Under the pieces are notes generated by a model. The model worked only from the letters and a program-made list of their open reading frames with translations. It was not told the DNA's origin and made no database searches. Made by a program: the position numbers and the translations under genes. Positions 1 through 13,100 of a DNA stretch of 64,000 nucleotides are shown here, piece after piece; within the stretch, counting starts at the first letter, position 1, and the number at the start of each line of letters is the position of its first letter. The DNA comes from Eutypa lata (taxonomy: Eukaryota > Ascomycota > Sordariomycetes > Xylariales > Diatrypaceae), in the NCBI GenBank assembly GCA_022661535.1, contig JAKULF010000005.1, positions 2,108,001 through 2,172,000 on the forward strand. Direction: 5' to 3'.

Positions 1-1098
1 TGCTTATATATAATTCGATGCTACAACCTATTGAGCCCGTGCTAGCTAATATTAATAATTCACGATGATGCATTGTTGCGATTCATGATTCCACCTTACT
101 AAGAGGCAATTGAACATGAATATAGCTTATATAAACATATGCCGAAAAGGGAAATATCTTGCGGAATCTACAGAAGATTTCGAGTTCATTGGCCACTAGG
201 GTAGAAATCCCACCTTTTCCCTAACTTAGCACCTTCTTACTAACATGCACGTTAAGGACCATAATAAACATTCTTAAATTTTAAAGGGAGTACGAACTAT
301 TTGAATTCCGAGATTCCATATACTTCTAGAGTCGAGGATTAATCATGCTCAATAGAGTGATAATAACTAAGATTTAGATTATAGAATTTGACAGGGATAG
401 TATCACCACTACTTTAATTTTCAAGGTAGTCAAGTCTACGCTAGAGGAGGTCTACAATGAAAAACGACAACTTTGCATTAGCAAAGTAAGTCGTAGGTCT
501 CAGGTCAATAGGGCCTAAGCACGAAACAAATAAATTTCAGCAAGGAGACTGTCTTGAACGCGTAGTGACGGTTCAATCCAGGCCGATAGTGTGATATGAG
601 GGGCCATCCGAACCCCGATCTCGAAGACTTTAAAATGATTTGAGACGGCTTTACGAATTCGACTGCTGGCGATTTTGACGAGGGCATTGGATACATGACC
701 TCCATCAGAGTGGTAAGTGGCGTCAATCAGCTTCTAGATGAGTGCGTTAAGTTGGTTCATTTAATGATTTAGATGGCTTGGAAATATATGACGGTGGCAG
801 CAGCCACGGTGCAGCCTGCTACAACGGTAGTAACGCTGACTAGGCTGTGTCGGCTTCGAAATTGGGATAACCCACGATAACTAGATTGAAAAGAAAAGCG
901 GAGCAGTTGTGTAGGCATGAGGACACAGAGAGAGATGCGAAGTTATAGGTGTTTTGATGCCATGTGCTAGGTGAAACATATTACAGTGAGATAAATAATG
1001 GTCTTACAAACCAAGGGATAGCTAAGTAAGGCTTTGAGGAAGTGATATCTGATGATCCCACAAGCCTCACCTAACATTTATATCCGATTGGAGGCTCT

Positions 1099-1255
1099 AA
1101 GACATCACCCGCAACAATTTTGTGCTAATTGTCGGGCAAGACTTATCCTAATATATAAACTAGCCCCATCATACTATTGATAGTAATATTAACTTTCTAT
1201 TTCAGGCTGTTTTAGCTCTTCAGCCCTTATAGAGAATTGTTGCGGGTGATGTCTT
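1099..1255. mobile_element. short element with 21-base perfect terminal inverted repeats
   Basis: Positions 1099-1119 and 1235-1255 are perfect reverse complements over 21 bases (the left arm begins AAGACATCACCCGCAACAAT). They enclose 115 bases with no coding capacity, 157 bases in total. This geometry is that of a miniature inverted-repeat transposable element or a solo hairpin element. I do not see a clear target-site duplication on the flanks, so transposition is inferred, not shown. No second copy was noticed in this window. Confidence 0.55.
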
Positions 1256-1492
1256 GTCGCCATTACGTGGATGGAAAGCAAAGCTGTTTCGTTTACTGAG
1301 CCTAAGCTCATCAAGTGGTTATCATCACGACATGGACAAATCTTCGCGGTAGGCTATGTAGTATCTTAATCGGGTTGTACGACTTACTTGCAAGGTTAAA
1401 GGTCTAGGGCATTTTGGTTTCTTCATAGTCTAAGGCTCAAGTGATACTGATTGGGTGAATATAAGGAGTAGTGCCATCATTATGAGATCACC

Positions 1493-1512
1493 GTTTGTTT
1501 GTTTGTTTGTTT
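1493..1512. repeat. (GTTT)5 microsatellite
   Basis: Five perfect tandem GTTT units in the non-coding leading region. Confidence 0.95.
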
Positions 1513-3348
1513 CAAAGACAGAGCTTTGCGTGCCTAGCTAGACTATCTACTAGTTATATTTGAGAGTATGAAGTCGAAGTATCGAACTACGTGAATAGGA
1601 ATGATATAAACATGATTGGCAATTCATAAGTGTTACGAGTATAGGTGACGCTATTACATGATAATCACACCAATTGCGTCATACTAGGAAATTTAGAATA
1701 TGCTGTTTCCTTATAGTTCATGATAGGGAGTTGGCTTTATCGCTGTAAATAGAGCATATTAAACTCCATTGCATTATGTGGGAATGACGGAACTTCAAGG
1801 CAGCTGCAAAGCTATGTTGAACTTTATCGTCAATAGAGCGGTCGGCGAATAAGACTCTCTTACCATTTCCCCTAAACCATACATACAGTCTCATTAGGAT
1901 ATGCAGTCTCGAGATGTCGGATTGAACATTTCTTTTGATTAGCTCGGATAGCCTCGAGTCTAAGTTAGGTCTTCATATATGAATAGTTGGTAGGACGGGA
2001 GGAAGTGGTCGACCTTTAGCAAGCCATTGCCTCGTAACCCTAGCACTGACTATCGAGGAATGAGGCTGGGATAGGGCGAATGTTGACTTATAATATATGT
2101 CTATATCCTAAGGCTAAGAAACATCTCGTCGTCTATTTAAATAAACACGGCATTGCATCTGAAGTTGGAAAAGTAATAACGGAGTAGACCTCGTTGATTT
2201 TGAGGTTAGCACGTATTAAGGGTTGGTATCTGAAGACGAGTGTACTGAGGTATACAAATAAGCAAACATGCTTTAGCGATACACTAGATTTCACCTATTC
2301 CATCGAAACATCATGCGAAAGCTAGTCAAGCTATATATTACTTCATTACATCAGACTATTTAGCCATTTGCTCAACATATATATTGTAGTTCTTCTTCTT
2401 TTAACTTTGGTTAAGTTTATTTATGGGTATCTGATCTCAAGGGTGCTAGAAGGAGAGCCCACTGCAACTAATAGGAAGACGTACGACGTACGACGTTGTA
2501 AAGCCATATTACCTTCCGTCTCGAGATGATGCCCGGATGCATTATTTGTCTTTGGTTTGAGGGCCCCATCGCCCACGACCGGATCTCGAACGTCGGGGCC
2601 CTGGACTCGCCTGTCTGGGAATGCTATTACAGTCTATATCGGCACGTGCAAGCCACGTCCACGGGTGTTGATAACCGAAGGTGCATGTATTAGCTGAGCT
2701 ATGAATAGTGCCAATAGCAAGGATGACGCCTACACTGGTAGGCGGGTGCCTACCCAGCGCCGGAAACTTCAACGGTGACGGTGTCGGGATCTAAACTAGT
2801 AGAAATGCATGTACCTAGCTTCATGATTAACTACTCAAGATCTCAGACCAAACCATTACAGTCAGAAGTTTGCATGTTACCCGTGCCCCTTTCCCAGACA
2901 TCTCAGTGGTATTACGCCCCACTTACGAGTGCTTCTTCCCCTGTGTTGAAATAGAACTTACAACTTCTTAAACATTTACATACTCTACAAGCTACAGCCC
3001 TATGTCGGGTGTCTTCGAGTTTGCGATATTTCAACCATGTAACTATGTCTGGCTTTTCCCCAGCTATCTAATGTATAAAGTGCGAGTCACTTCACAAGGG
3101 GGTGCTGGGACGGGCTTCAACCCCCCCCAACAAGCTATGAATGCCCCTTCGACGCCACTTAGCTAGCTACACAGTGACGTTGCGATCTTATTACTAGTCT
3201 GACCCCAGCCGTGGGGAACATCCCGCCCACCGTCTTTGGATTCGGTATACATAGACGACGTGAAGACCTGCCAGCTGCCGAGCTCCTGGAAGAAGGCGGA
3301 GAGAATCTGACCTTCGAAGTGGAGCAGTCTTCTAGTATTTCTAACACC

Positions 3349-3368
3349 TAGGTAGGTAGGTAGGTAGG
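3349..3368. repeat. TAGG tetranucleotide run
   Basis: Five TAGG units in tandem. Shorter TAGG or CCTA runs recur in other spacers (for example near 7855-7870 and 23205-23222), so this is a genome-wide simple repeat of the organism and not a local feature. Confidence 0.9.
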
Positions 3369-4682
3369 ACCTGACTCACCGCACCGGGCTCGGGGTCAGA
3401 TCGGTTAGAAACCTTATGGGTGACCACTGACTGTGCAACTAGCTACTAGGTAGTTACTGGATCTGTCTCTCAGAGCTCCAGGGAAAGGCACGTGCGGTCA
3501 CATGACCGAGGAGTCTGTACTGCCGTAGCACCACCACACCATGACGTATCTCGCGATCTGCGAGCGGGCCCTTGCGCACGCGGCATGTGAACAGAAAAGT
3601 GTCTCAGAGGTCCGGAGGGTGGTGGTGTGAGGGGAGTTGGAGAATCAACGGGGTGTTTTTTTGGGTGGAGAATAGTCGAGATGATTGACAATGTTTCTAT
3701 GGGGAAGGAGCAGTTCCTGGCCCTACGGGCTGCATTTTGCAGTAGCGAAAAAGAAAACACCAGTAAGGAGCGAAAATCATTTATGTAGCATGTTCGTCTC
3801 GTGTTGTTCTCGCCTATCTAGGGGGGGTATGAGTAACTAACGTCTGATGTGACTGGTCGAACATTCTACAATACCGGCCAGCTTTTTTTTTTCTTTTCGA
3901 GAGGGAGTGGCAGAGTGGGACGATGCGGCCAATGACTCCGACCTCTCAGACAATGGCGAACTCGGAAGGCCTGCCGCTCCAATAGCTAAGCTACATGGCC
4001 AAGTAGCTGCGTAATAGGTGCGTAGGGCATGAAGTTTGACTTGACAGAAATCAGCAGATCCTGAAAATCGTGGATGTGCAACTGAAGTCACTATCTACAT
4101 ACAAAGGTAGGTAATGGATCATCATCTCTGTGCGTCTGTGTTATCGACCGGGTCCAGAATCAGGAGGAGAAGAAGAAAGTGGGCTCACTTAACTAGGTAG
4201 CTACATAGTGCAATATGTACAGTAGGCACAGCAACATCTTCGATGAAGGATTCACCGAAAAGGATCGTCTAATCATGATGGCTAAAAAGAAAAATAGTAA
4301 CGGGTCTAGATTTTACATTCCAGACTCCCGGCTTCTATCGGTCTGCGTCACACGGGCGGTGGTAGTGCATGCGTGCATCTCGCATATGTTATGTTGATAT
4401 AGGTAGGTGGAGGGGGGGGGGGGCACTTTTTACACTTTCTTTCGCTTATAGAGCCTACCAGCCTGCCTCGTACATATGCACATGTGGTAGCTCTGCCAAG
4501 CCACCTACTGATAAGAAAAGGTTGGTGCTAAGTTATGTAGTGGTGTAGGTATCCGTTATGATCAGCTGGATGGGAAGCCGAGACAATAGATAGCCGTAGG
4601 GGGAAGCGGCCGACTTTCTCATGGACCAATCTCCAGGCAGCCAGCCAGTGGGTGGCGAGGAGGGAGGAGCCGGGGAAAAAGA

Positions 4683-4703
4683 ATGCGGATGCGGATGCGG
4701 ATG
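4683..4703. repeat. ATGCGG hexanucleotide run
   Basis: About three and a half tandem ATGCGG units in a GC-richer part of the spacer. No coding context was recognised. Confidence 0.8.
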
Positions 4704-5872
4704 TTCTCGGCGTGGGTTAGGTGTCTGAGAGTCAAGTCCTAGATGCGTATTGTACATAGACGCGGTGCGGGGGCTTTTCGAAGGAATGGAAGGGAAAACA
4801 AACACGGGAGAGGGACGGGTTGGTTGTGCTACCGCCTAAACTTGAATATCTATCTCCCCATCCGGCTGCCAAACCGGGAAGGGTAGGACCTGGCGCGCGC
4901 ACCAATCAATGAAGTTGGTGGCCTGGCAGTGGCTCATACTATATTTTTCGATAGCGAGGGAGGGCAAAGAGGTGCAGGGAGGAGGAGGGGCCCATCCAAT
5001 TTGTCACCTGCAGCTCCCGCCGTTGAGTCAACGGATCCGCGCCACGGTATTGGCTGCCCGAGATAGCGTATCACACATCAGGCAGCAATTCCGCAAAACT
5101 CTGGATGTCCAATGATGCCATGGGTGGGAACTAAACCAAATTGGATCCTTGGATTGGTAGGACTATCTTCTCAGAAAATCCAAGACAGGAGGGGGGAGAG
5201 GAAGAAGGCAACCAAGCGAAAATCAATGAATGTGCCCCGCGATCTAGCGGGGTTGTGTCGCATTCCCTTCTTAGCCTCTTGACGATCCGGATGGAGGGGC
5301 ACGCGGTTTATTTTGGACTACTTGACTACTAGGTACCGTAGTTATTTGATTAATTTATTTGATTATTCTAGTCACCGAACTATTTGTGCTTCCATATAGG
5401 TGGATAGACCCCTTTCTTTTCTCTTGCGATGGACACCATGGTATAATATCGCTCTTTCCCGCGCTCTATTTATTCTATCTAGTGATGTGATGTGATACTA
5501 TAGACAATACGAGGTACAGTAAGATAGAACATTGTTCACAATGTCAAGTCTGATGAGGGTTGAAACAGAAAATGTTTTTTGGGGGGGTATCACATATAGT
5601 TATTTTTGAGTACATCGTAGACTAAGCAAGTCCAAATTTAAACAAAGCCAAGAACAAACGTTGCCGTAGCAAAGCCAAACCCCTTTCCCTGTAGACATGC
5701 CAGTACATCCATCAATACATCCGTCCATATATCATCCATCACATGAAGTCCGTACAATCCCAAAAGGTTACATGAATCCCGTCTAATAATCCGCATGTAA
5801 AACGCCATTCCAAATACAGTAATAATGCAAGCCGTCCATTTCATCATCATCATCATCTATCCTCTCTCCTCC

Positions 5873-7144
5873 TTAGTACCGGTAGACGGAAGGTTCGTTC
5901 CTGTGCCGTGGGCTCGTGAGGGCGCCAGCGTCAGCAGCGCCATATGTGCTGCTGCGACGCTGAAGGCGCTCCTTCAGCCGGTCCTGCAGGGCCCTGTCTT
6001 CGCGCTCCTGCCGACGTTTCTCCTTCTCCGCCGCCTGCTGGCGCGAGATCATCAGGTCGTCCAGCTTCGCCGTCAGCGCCATCGTGTCGTCCACCTGCAC
6101 TGATCCGCGGCGATATTTAGCCCGTGCTGAGGACGCGGGTGCGGGGTTAGAGGCAACCTTGGCCAGCGCCTTGGACGAAGACTTCGGCGGTGAAGACCTG
6201 GGCTGTGCAGACTTGGGCGGTGCAGACTTAGGCGCGGAGACCGGTGCCGGTGGTCGGTTGGCGATCTCCTCATTGTGGCGGTTGATGCGCGTTTGCACCT
6301 CTTCGCCCGGTGTGTAATATCGCACCTTGTCGTTGCTGCCATTGCTGCTGTTATTCTTGTTGTTGTTATCGTCCTCATCGCCGCTGTCGTACTCGCGGGT
6401 CTTAGACCCCTGGCGGCGGTGGCTCTTATGCGATGGGTCCTCGGCGATAAGGACCTTCTTGGCTGGGCGGGCTGCTGGCGGGGGCGACGAGTCGCGCTCA
6501 TCGCGCTCGTCTTCATCGTAGTTCTTCTTGCTGTGCTTGCCGCTGCTCTTGCTCTCCTTGCTATCCTTGCTAGTTGTGCTGCTGTTGCTGCTATGTTTGC
6601 TGCTGTTGCTGTGCTTGCTCGTGGTGCTGTGCTTGCTGCTGGTGCTGCTGGTAGTGCTGACATTGCTCTTGGTGTCCGAAGCGGGCTCGCGGTACGAGGT
6701 CTCGTAGACCTCGAAGTCGTCCTCGTAAGGGCTAGGCGGACGCCTGCTGCTGGGCACGTCCGACCGCCGTGTCGCATTGCGCGGCACTGACGTGGCTTCG
6801 ACGAATTTTACGTGGTCGGCCCTTTCACGGCGTGGGGAGGGCGGCTTGTGGCTGCTAACGTCGACCCTACCACCATTGGCGTAGTAGCTTTCTGATTGCC
6901 GCCTGGGGCGCTCAGAATCGGATGTTGAGGGTGAGCGTGACGACCGCGGTGGGGTAGGCGGGTATTGTTCATGAGTAGCACGAGGGCTCAGGCGTTCCGA
7001 GTCAATGTACTCCGTGGGGTAACGGAACTCCTGGGCGCGGTCGCACGGCTTCCCGTTGCGCGATCGCGAGCAGAACTCGTGCTCCGAGTGGTGGACTACT
7101 CGGTTGCCCGGGTAGACATCGGTGTATTTGTTCAACTTGCACAT
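5873..7144 (-). CDS. low-complexity Ser/Lys-rich hypothetical protein
   Basis: A 423-residue intronless protein if translation starts at the ATG at 7144. The frame is open for another 78 codons upstream but has no earlier ATG, only GTG-type starts, so I chose the first ATG. The N-terminus (MCKLNKYTDVYPGNR...) is followed by a Cys/His-containing stretch. Next come Pro/Ser/Arg-rich disorder, a run of SKHS/STTS-type repeats around residues 170-210, an acidic Asn-rich patch, and a C-terminal charged predicted coiled coil (around residues 365-400, KEKRRQEREDRALQDRLKER). I do not recognise a catalytic domain. The MCK... start resembles a class of fungal hypothetical proteins, but that is from memory and weak. 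The codon third positions are GC-rich, which supports real coding; the antisense frames over it are shadows. Confidence 0.75.
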   Translation of the reverse strand: MCKLNKYTDVYPGNRVVHHSEHEFCSRSRNGKPCDRAQEFRYPTEYIDSERLSPRATHEQYPPTPPRSSRSPSTSDSERPRRQSESYYANGGRVDVSSHKPPSPRRERADHVKFVEATSVPRNATRRSDVPSSRRPPSPYEDDFEVYETSYREPASDTKSNVSTTSSTSSKHSTTSKHSNSSKHSSNSSTTSKDSKESKSSGKHSKKNYDEDERDERDSSPPPAARPAKKVLIAEDPSHKSHRRQGSKTREYDSGDEDDNNNKNNSSNGSNDKVRYYTPGEEVQTRINRHNEEIANRPPAPVSAPKSAPPKSAQPRSSPPKSSSKALAKVASNPAPASSARAKYRRGSVQVDDTMALTAKLDDLMISRQQAAEKEKRRQEREDRALQDRLKERLQRRSSTYGAADAGALTSPRHRNEPSVYRY

Positions 7145-10100
7145 TGTGGCGGCAGTTGGTGGTAACGTATTGGTGCGACTAATGCGCGGAGGGTTTGGCT
7201 GGACAACTACTGGTCTAGGCCGAGATCGTCGAGGGTAGGTTGATCTGGACGACAAGACGTTGTTGTTGTTGTTGTCGTCGTTGTCACCCCGATGATAAGT
7301 TATAGTCGAATATGACTCACGTGTGTTTCTGCGGTTGTGGATAGTGTTGTTGATAATGATTCTTGGTTGGGACGCCACGGCGAAAGAGTAGTAGTAATAG
7401 TAGTCTTCAGTCAGTCTTCAGTATCAGAGACGTATTCAGTTGGATGTTGCGCTTCTGGCCTTATAGACATCAGGACATAGGGGGGAGATTATTTTGAGTT
7501 TGGTGGATGGCAGGATGAGAGATATTTGTATCCTGAGGAATGTGTGCGGTGAGTGCCTATGAGTGTATGTAATATATACACTGGCTGCCTAGTTAGAGAA
7601 GGTGTAACTAGATACTTGTACTTATGTATGCAAGTACGAAGTAGGTAAGAAAGTGAGGTAAATGTCGATGGTATGTTAGGTTAGGTAGGTTAGTAGATAT
7701 GTATGTGTATATGGTTATGGTAAGTAAGTAGATGTGTGAGCTGAAAAGAATGTCCTGAAACAGTGGCAGCTCAGTCGCCTTATATTATTATCGAGCAAAA
7801 GGAGAGGTGGACTTTCACTTTTTTTGGGGAACCCTCAATTTTTGCTGTGGTCTACTAGGTAGGTAGGTACTCCGTACCTTGCACCATATTCCAGATTTTC
7901 CTGCCCACAATCTTGGCTGGTACATAAATTTTGTGTAAATTGCGACTGAAATCTCTCACTCAACTGAACAGGGGTGGTTCGCGCGGCCTCCCTTCCTGCC
8001 CCTGTCCTGTCTCTCTCTCTCTCTCTGCCTGAAAGCCTACAGGGATGCCTGAATGGCCGGTGATTCATTTCTTCCATCGGAAGTCGCTAGTAAATAAAGG
8101 AATTAGGTGTGCACCGAGGTGTGGGTTGATTGAGAAAACTTCCTAAGCCCAGCAGCTCCCTCTTCTCACTCAGCTCCGCCAACCAATGGAGACAAGGTTG
8201 TCACAGCCCAGCGGCGGAGCACGCGGAGCTTTTGCTTAAGATGACGGGTGACCACGCCCACCATGCCCGCTATGCTTGCTGCCATGCATTGATTTTGGGG
8301 GGTCTGTCTGGGGGGTGTGTTAAAGTCGGGACTGACGGATTAGGAAACGGCCAAGGATAGGTAACCCAATCAACAGAGTTTCATTCCATTTCCTTGAAAT
8401 CTTTTTTTCTCTTTCTTTCCTGTCAACCTGTGTTCACTTTATCTTGTACGTGGAAACAACAGTACGACCGACCACATGGCCGGCGGTCCAAGGTTGGTTC
8501 CGAGTCGTTTCAATTTACATCGGTCAGTAAAACTACAAGTTCCGCCGGTTGGCTAGGTACTTAGGCCCGAAAGACAGAACATCACAAATTTCAGAATCTT
8601 TATTCCTAAATTTCAAATTTAGTTCAGAACACCTAACCTAAGATATAATTAGTACACATTAGCTTTCAATGGATTCTAAATGATGTAAAAGGAATAATTG
8701 TAAAACGTCTTAAACATAATGGAAGATTCCATGTGCCGTTGGGATGACGACGAATGCTAATTCTCTGGTGCTTGAAATACATAGTGAGTGATTAGTTAGG
8801 GCTGTTAGGGATCCCTCCCGCTCTACCGGTCGGTGTCCGTTCGCTTTCTGTCTGGGTATCCTTCCGCCAACTTTCATTCCGCCGCATGCTGTTTCAAGTT
8901 TCAACAATATTGTTGGTTCAGTCATCTACCAGCCTACCTATACCTACATAGGTAGGATACGTAAGGACCTTGCTTGAGCCTTATGATCAATGACATGCAG
9001 TATTAGTTCAAGGTCCAAGCGATCGGGAATGCAATGGACACATGGTTTGATCCATCGACAACATTTGCGATGCTTGCATTCGTCAATCGTACCACTCTGT
9101 CGGTGCTGTGATTCGATGCGACAATTGCGGAGAGCATAGCCTTTCCACCTTGTACACATCGGTAACATAATGCAAGGGGACCTCTTGATGAGACTGGTTG
9201 AAATCTTCGGGAACCCATCGACGGAAACTAACACACTAGATGCATTTACTACCTGACTATCTACATGCTACATTTGCTACCCAAACTGCCAAATACACAT
9301 GCGAAAAGAGCTCCACCCAAGCTCGATTCAAACGAACCAACGACGAGTATGGAAAGACGAATCCGAAATCTGGAATGCTACTCAGTACTATGGGCCGAAT
9401 GTTCTGTAACAAGCTGCCACCGAAATCTCGTAATGCGCTATGTAGTGAAGAACACATAAAACAAGGAAAAAAGGAGTCGCGTTTTATTTCGGGCACCAAC
9501 TGATGATTACTTTCCCAAACCCAAAGGGAAAAATTGTGGGATCAAAGGAGAATGGTGAGGGTAAGATTTCGGACGAAACACTTCTGCTAACCAATAATAG
9601 CAGTTTCAGCGGTTCTAATTTAGGCGGCCAATTATCCACCTTCTGGTTCCTATCTAGGTGGGTGTTAATTTATCTACACCCTTGATTCCAAACTTCCGGA
9701 TATTTCTAAGCACAACTTCTGGAAATTTTCAAAAAAGATCGAAACTCCTTAAATAGGCAAGGAAGCTGAAGAGGATACCCCAATCGACGATAAGTCTAGA
9801 TTATCTACTTACTACACAACACGTGAAATCCCGTGTCTCTTGTCTAAACTTAATTACTGTTATTAACTATGTCCTTGCTTTATCGGCTGTATGTACGTAG
9901 GTCCAGCTAATGGGATCCCGGATCCCGAATCGCATAATGAGGGATCCCGAAATTCCCCGCAGTAAGAGTTGTGCCTGCACTTAGCATATCCATTTAGTCT
10001 TGTTTATTAATAATGTACGGACCTCGGAGTTAGTAAGTGATGAACACGCCGTAGGACTTCCCCTCAACAACCACTTGGTGTTGATAGGTCTATCTACAAT

Positions 10101-13100
10101 TTACATTGTCGGCTACCTAGGCATAGTGTACAATTCCGTCGGCGATTATCATCAATAACTTGATTGATTAAACCGGTGACAGAGTTAGAACGACGTTGCA
10201 GAGACAACAATCCCATGTAATCCACGCCGCGTCACTAATCAATCTATCCGAGTCTACCCACACGATACAAAAACGATTTCAAGCAACCTTCAGCGACCAA
10301 AATTGCGAATATCAAAGTTCTGACAGCATCTTGTGCTACCCCTAAAGAATGACAGCTGTCTCGTGTCTCACGCCTCAACGATGTAAAGGGGTAGAGGGGA
10401 GGAATGCGACACAGCCCCCAGATAGCTTCGACCTACGCAGCCTTACTGAGGTAGTATCGATTACATCAAAACACACATGATTGAGGAGCTCCCAGAGGCA
10501 ACCTACGTTATCAAAATCCCCTTTGCGTATGCCATCTGCACGAAGCCGTGGGTTAGATCGGATTGTCGCCACAAATGTTGTACGATGGCGATGACTATGT
10601 AGGTATGTATGCTATGGTTATTGTACCCGGATAGTAAAACACATACATATCCCGACCAACAACTAGCAAACATCACGCATAAGAAGAGTCAGCCTTATGC
10701 AGGAAGAGACAGGAAGAGACAAGGCAGATTTCTCCAACTTGCGGTCGCGAACCAAATAAAGGAAACTGTACCCGAGTTTTCCAATCCCATGCTGCCATAT
10801 GAATGGACAAATGGGGCTGTGCACAACTTATTAATGCAGTTGATTGATTTTATCAATGTGGCAGGGCACGCTAAACTTGGTTAGGATTAGGACACCTACA
10901 GTCTGCCAAGCAAGCGCAAGCTACCAATGGCGTAGGTTGTCTCCTTCGTCTTTCAGCTGTGATCTCAGCTATTGGGGCTTAGCAACTTTTACAACTTTCA
11001 AAGAACGACGGCGCGTTCGGGAGTGGCCGGCACTAGTCGAGCATCTATCGCAGCCAGTTTCTAACTAACTACTTAGCTAACTAATGGCTATCAATCAAAG
11101 AAAGGCTTGCCGCCCGCTACGCGACGCGTAAAGTGCGCCATTTGTATCACCATATTTTTAACGCCTTGGTCGCTTATTTGATGGCCTGCTGCTTACCTGG
11201 AATCGATTACATATTCATGTCACAAGCATCGTTGTCTATGAGAGGTTTGGCCCCCAACTCTTCTTGGCGAGAAACGGTCTTCCTAGCAAGGCCACTACTA
11301 CTACGCTGGTATTGATACCAATACACCTCTATGGATGACGCGGGGAGTTCCCATCCTATCCCGGTTTTCTTGCTGGCTTTTCGTGAGGAGGGGTTGTATC
11401 CATCGGACAACCCGACCTACCCTGGGCCCTTTTGACGGCCGATCAAGCTCTAACAATTTCCACATGTGTTGCAAGGCTACAGAAAGTAGGGAGCAGAGCA
11501 GAGTTCCTAAAAATAAGATTTTAGCATGGAACGTTCAATCTACAGCCGCTAGAACTAGGGTAGAGCTGAAAACGAGGCCGCCGACATCCTCTTAAACCTG
11601 GGAATTAATGAGCATAGCCGCCCATGAACAAGAAGAGACATATTCTCCAAACTAATGTGATATCAAGCCTAGCACTTCCCTAAAAACATTATGGGCAAAA
11701 GAAATGATGAGTTCATAGATGAGATTCTTTGAATTATTGGCCGTTGCTAACGTACGGCACAGCAAGCTTTGCGGATCTGGCAAACCTGTTCTCTTTAGTG
11801 CAACGCGCGTCACGTCAGGAGACTTGCCCTTTTCCCCCCTCTCATCTTGAGGTAAGGCAGACTAATGCCCATGCAGCAGATTATCAATATGGAGGTGGAG
11901 CGACAGGTCAAGGTAACGAAAACCTCCAGCTACTTCCCTTATTGGAGGCTACTTAATGCCGGTTTTGCGTGGTGCATATGTCACGGGCCGAGGTCTTGCG
12001 GAGAGCCTCGTCTCCTCTCCTTCAAGAACGCCTACGCTGTCGCCACCTAGCGCTCTCGGGATCAACTCTCGATTACTAAGAGCGAAAGACACGGTGGACC
12101 GGCTAAAGGCTTGACCTATTGCATTGCATGCGCCGGCCGCGGAGTTCGCGGATGGTACGTTCGACGACAAAGGACTAAATAATGCAGCTATATATGTGAT
12201 GCTACCATCTCTTCGGCCATTTGCACGTACTGCATATTCGGCATACTTACCTAGATGGGATGACTAAGACCAATAAACGGCAGCCAAGTAAGTAGGCGAC
12301 GACGAAAACACCTTCCACATCTCAATTTAAATTTTCGGTGAGCCTTTACGATGATGTCACGGATTGTAACAAGAGTTCGTTTCGTTCTTCTAGAGAGCCA
12401 TCATCATCTCGGCAGGCGCTCTCCATGTCCACCGCTTCTCTCTAAAAACCAAAATAACCTGTCTCGGCCAGTCTCAGCGAAACAGGTAGACCATGACGGG
12501 ACAGATGGACGTACAGTATTTCGATCTGCCGGTTTTCTGTTTCACCAACATGATGACCATTCTACGCGTTCTCGCTCGTCCTAGAATAAACGTCTGCAGT
12601 TTCATGCAGCGGATTTTCCCTTCCAGTCATGCAACTAATCCCATTTCTGATCATACGAGATGTGAATGATCGGATCATATGTTGGCTCTGCTATCAAAGG
12701 TCCCCAATACATCATCTTTGATCACAACGTCTTCAGAAATATCTCCTGTCAACCTTGCCAAAAGCTAATGCAAGAAATTTGCCCCGCACCGAGCCTATGC
12801 AGGAAATGAACCAATCTGATGGCTGGATTTATACTACTTGTCAAATTTTGATAACTAACCATGATAAAAACTTTTTACAAGATGAACGTCTTTTCTGCCA
12901 GCCTGCAGGAATAGGGGCCAGCAAAAGAGAGAGTGGGGGAGAAAAGTGGGCGGGAAGGGGTAGGAAATATACAAAATATACAAAAATCAAAGGCGATTGC
13001 TCTCAAAAGTCTAGAATGCACTTCTCTTCTCTTTACATAATACGCATCCAATTACAGTGCCATTCCGCCATGCAGGAAATGTATTCGTGCATGAATATTT

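Larger units (their letters stand above)
1..5872. other. gene-poor leading region
   Basis: I see no gene here that I can support. Open frames are short and many begin without ATG. The region is AT-rich with small GC-richer patches near 2540-2770 and 3180-3350. It holds an inverted-repeat element (1099-1255), a GTTT run, a TAGG run and a GGATGC run, described separately. A GC-rich open stretch on the plus strand (3178-3351) might be an exon remnant but has no recognisable partner. Confidence 0.5.

Noticed and set aside
6073..6790. Long antisense frames (171 and 234 codons) over the Ser/Lys-rich gene
   Set aside because: They are low-complexity shadows (Ala/Arg/Thr or Val/Leu strings) of a GC-rich repetitive coding region with no independent start context.
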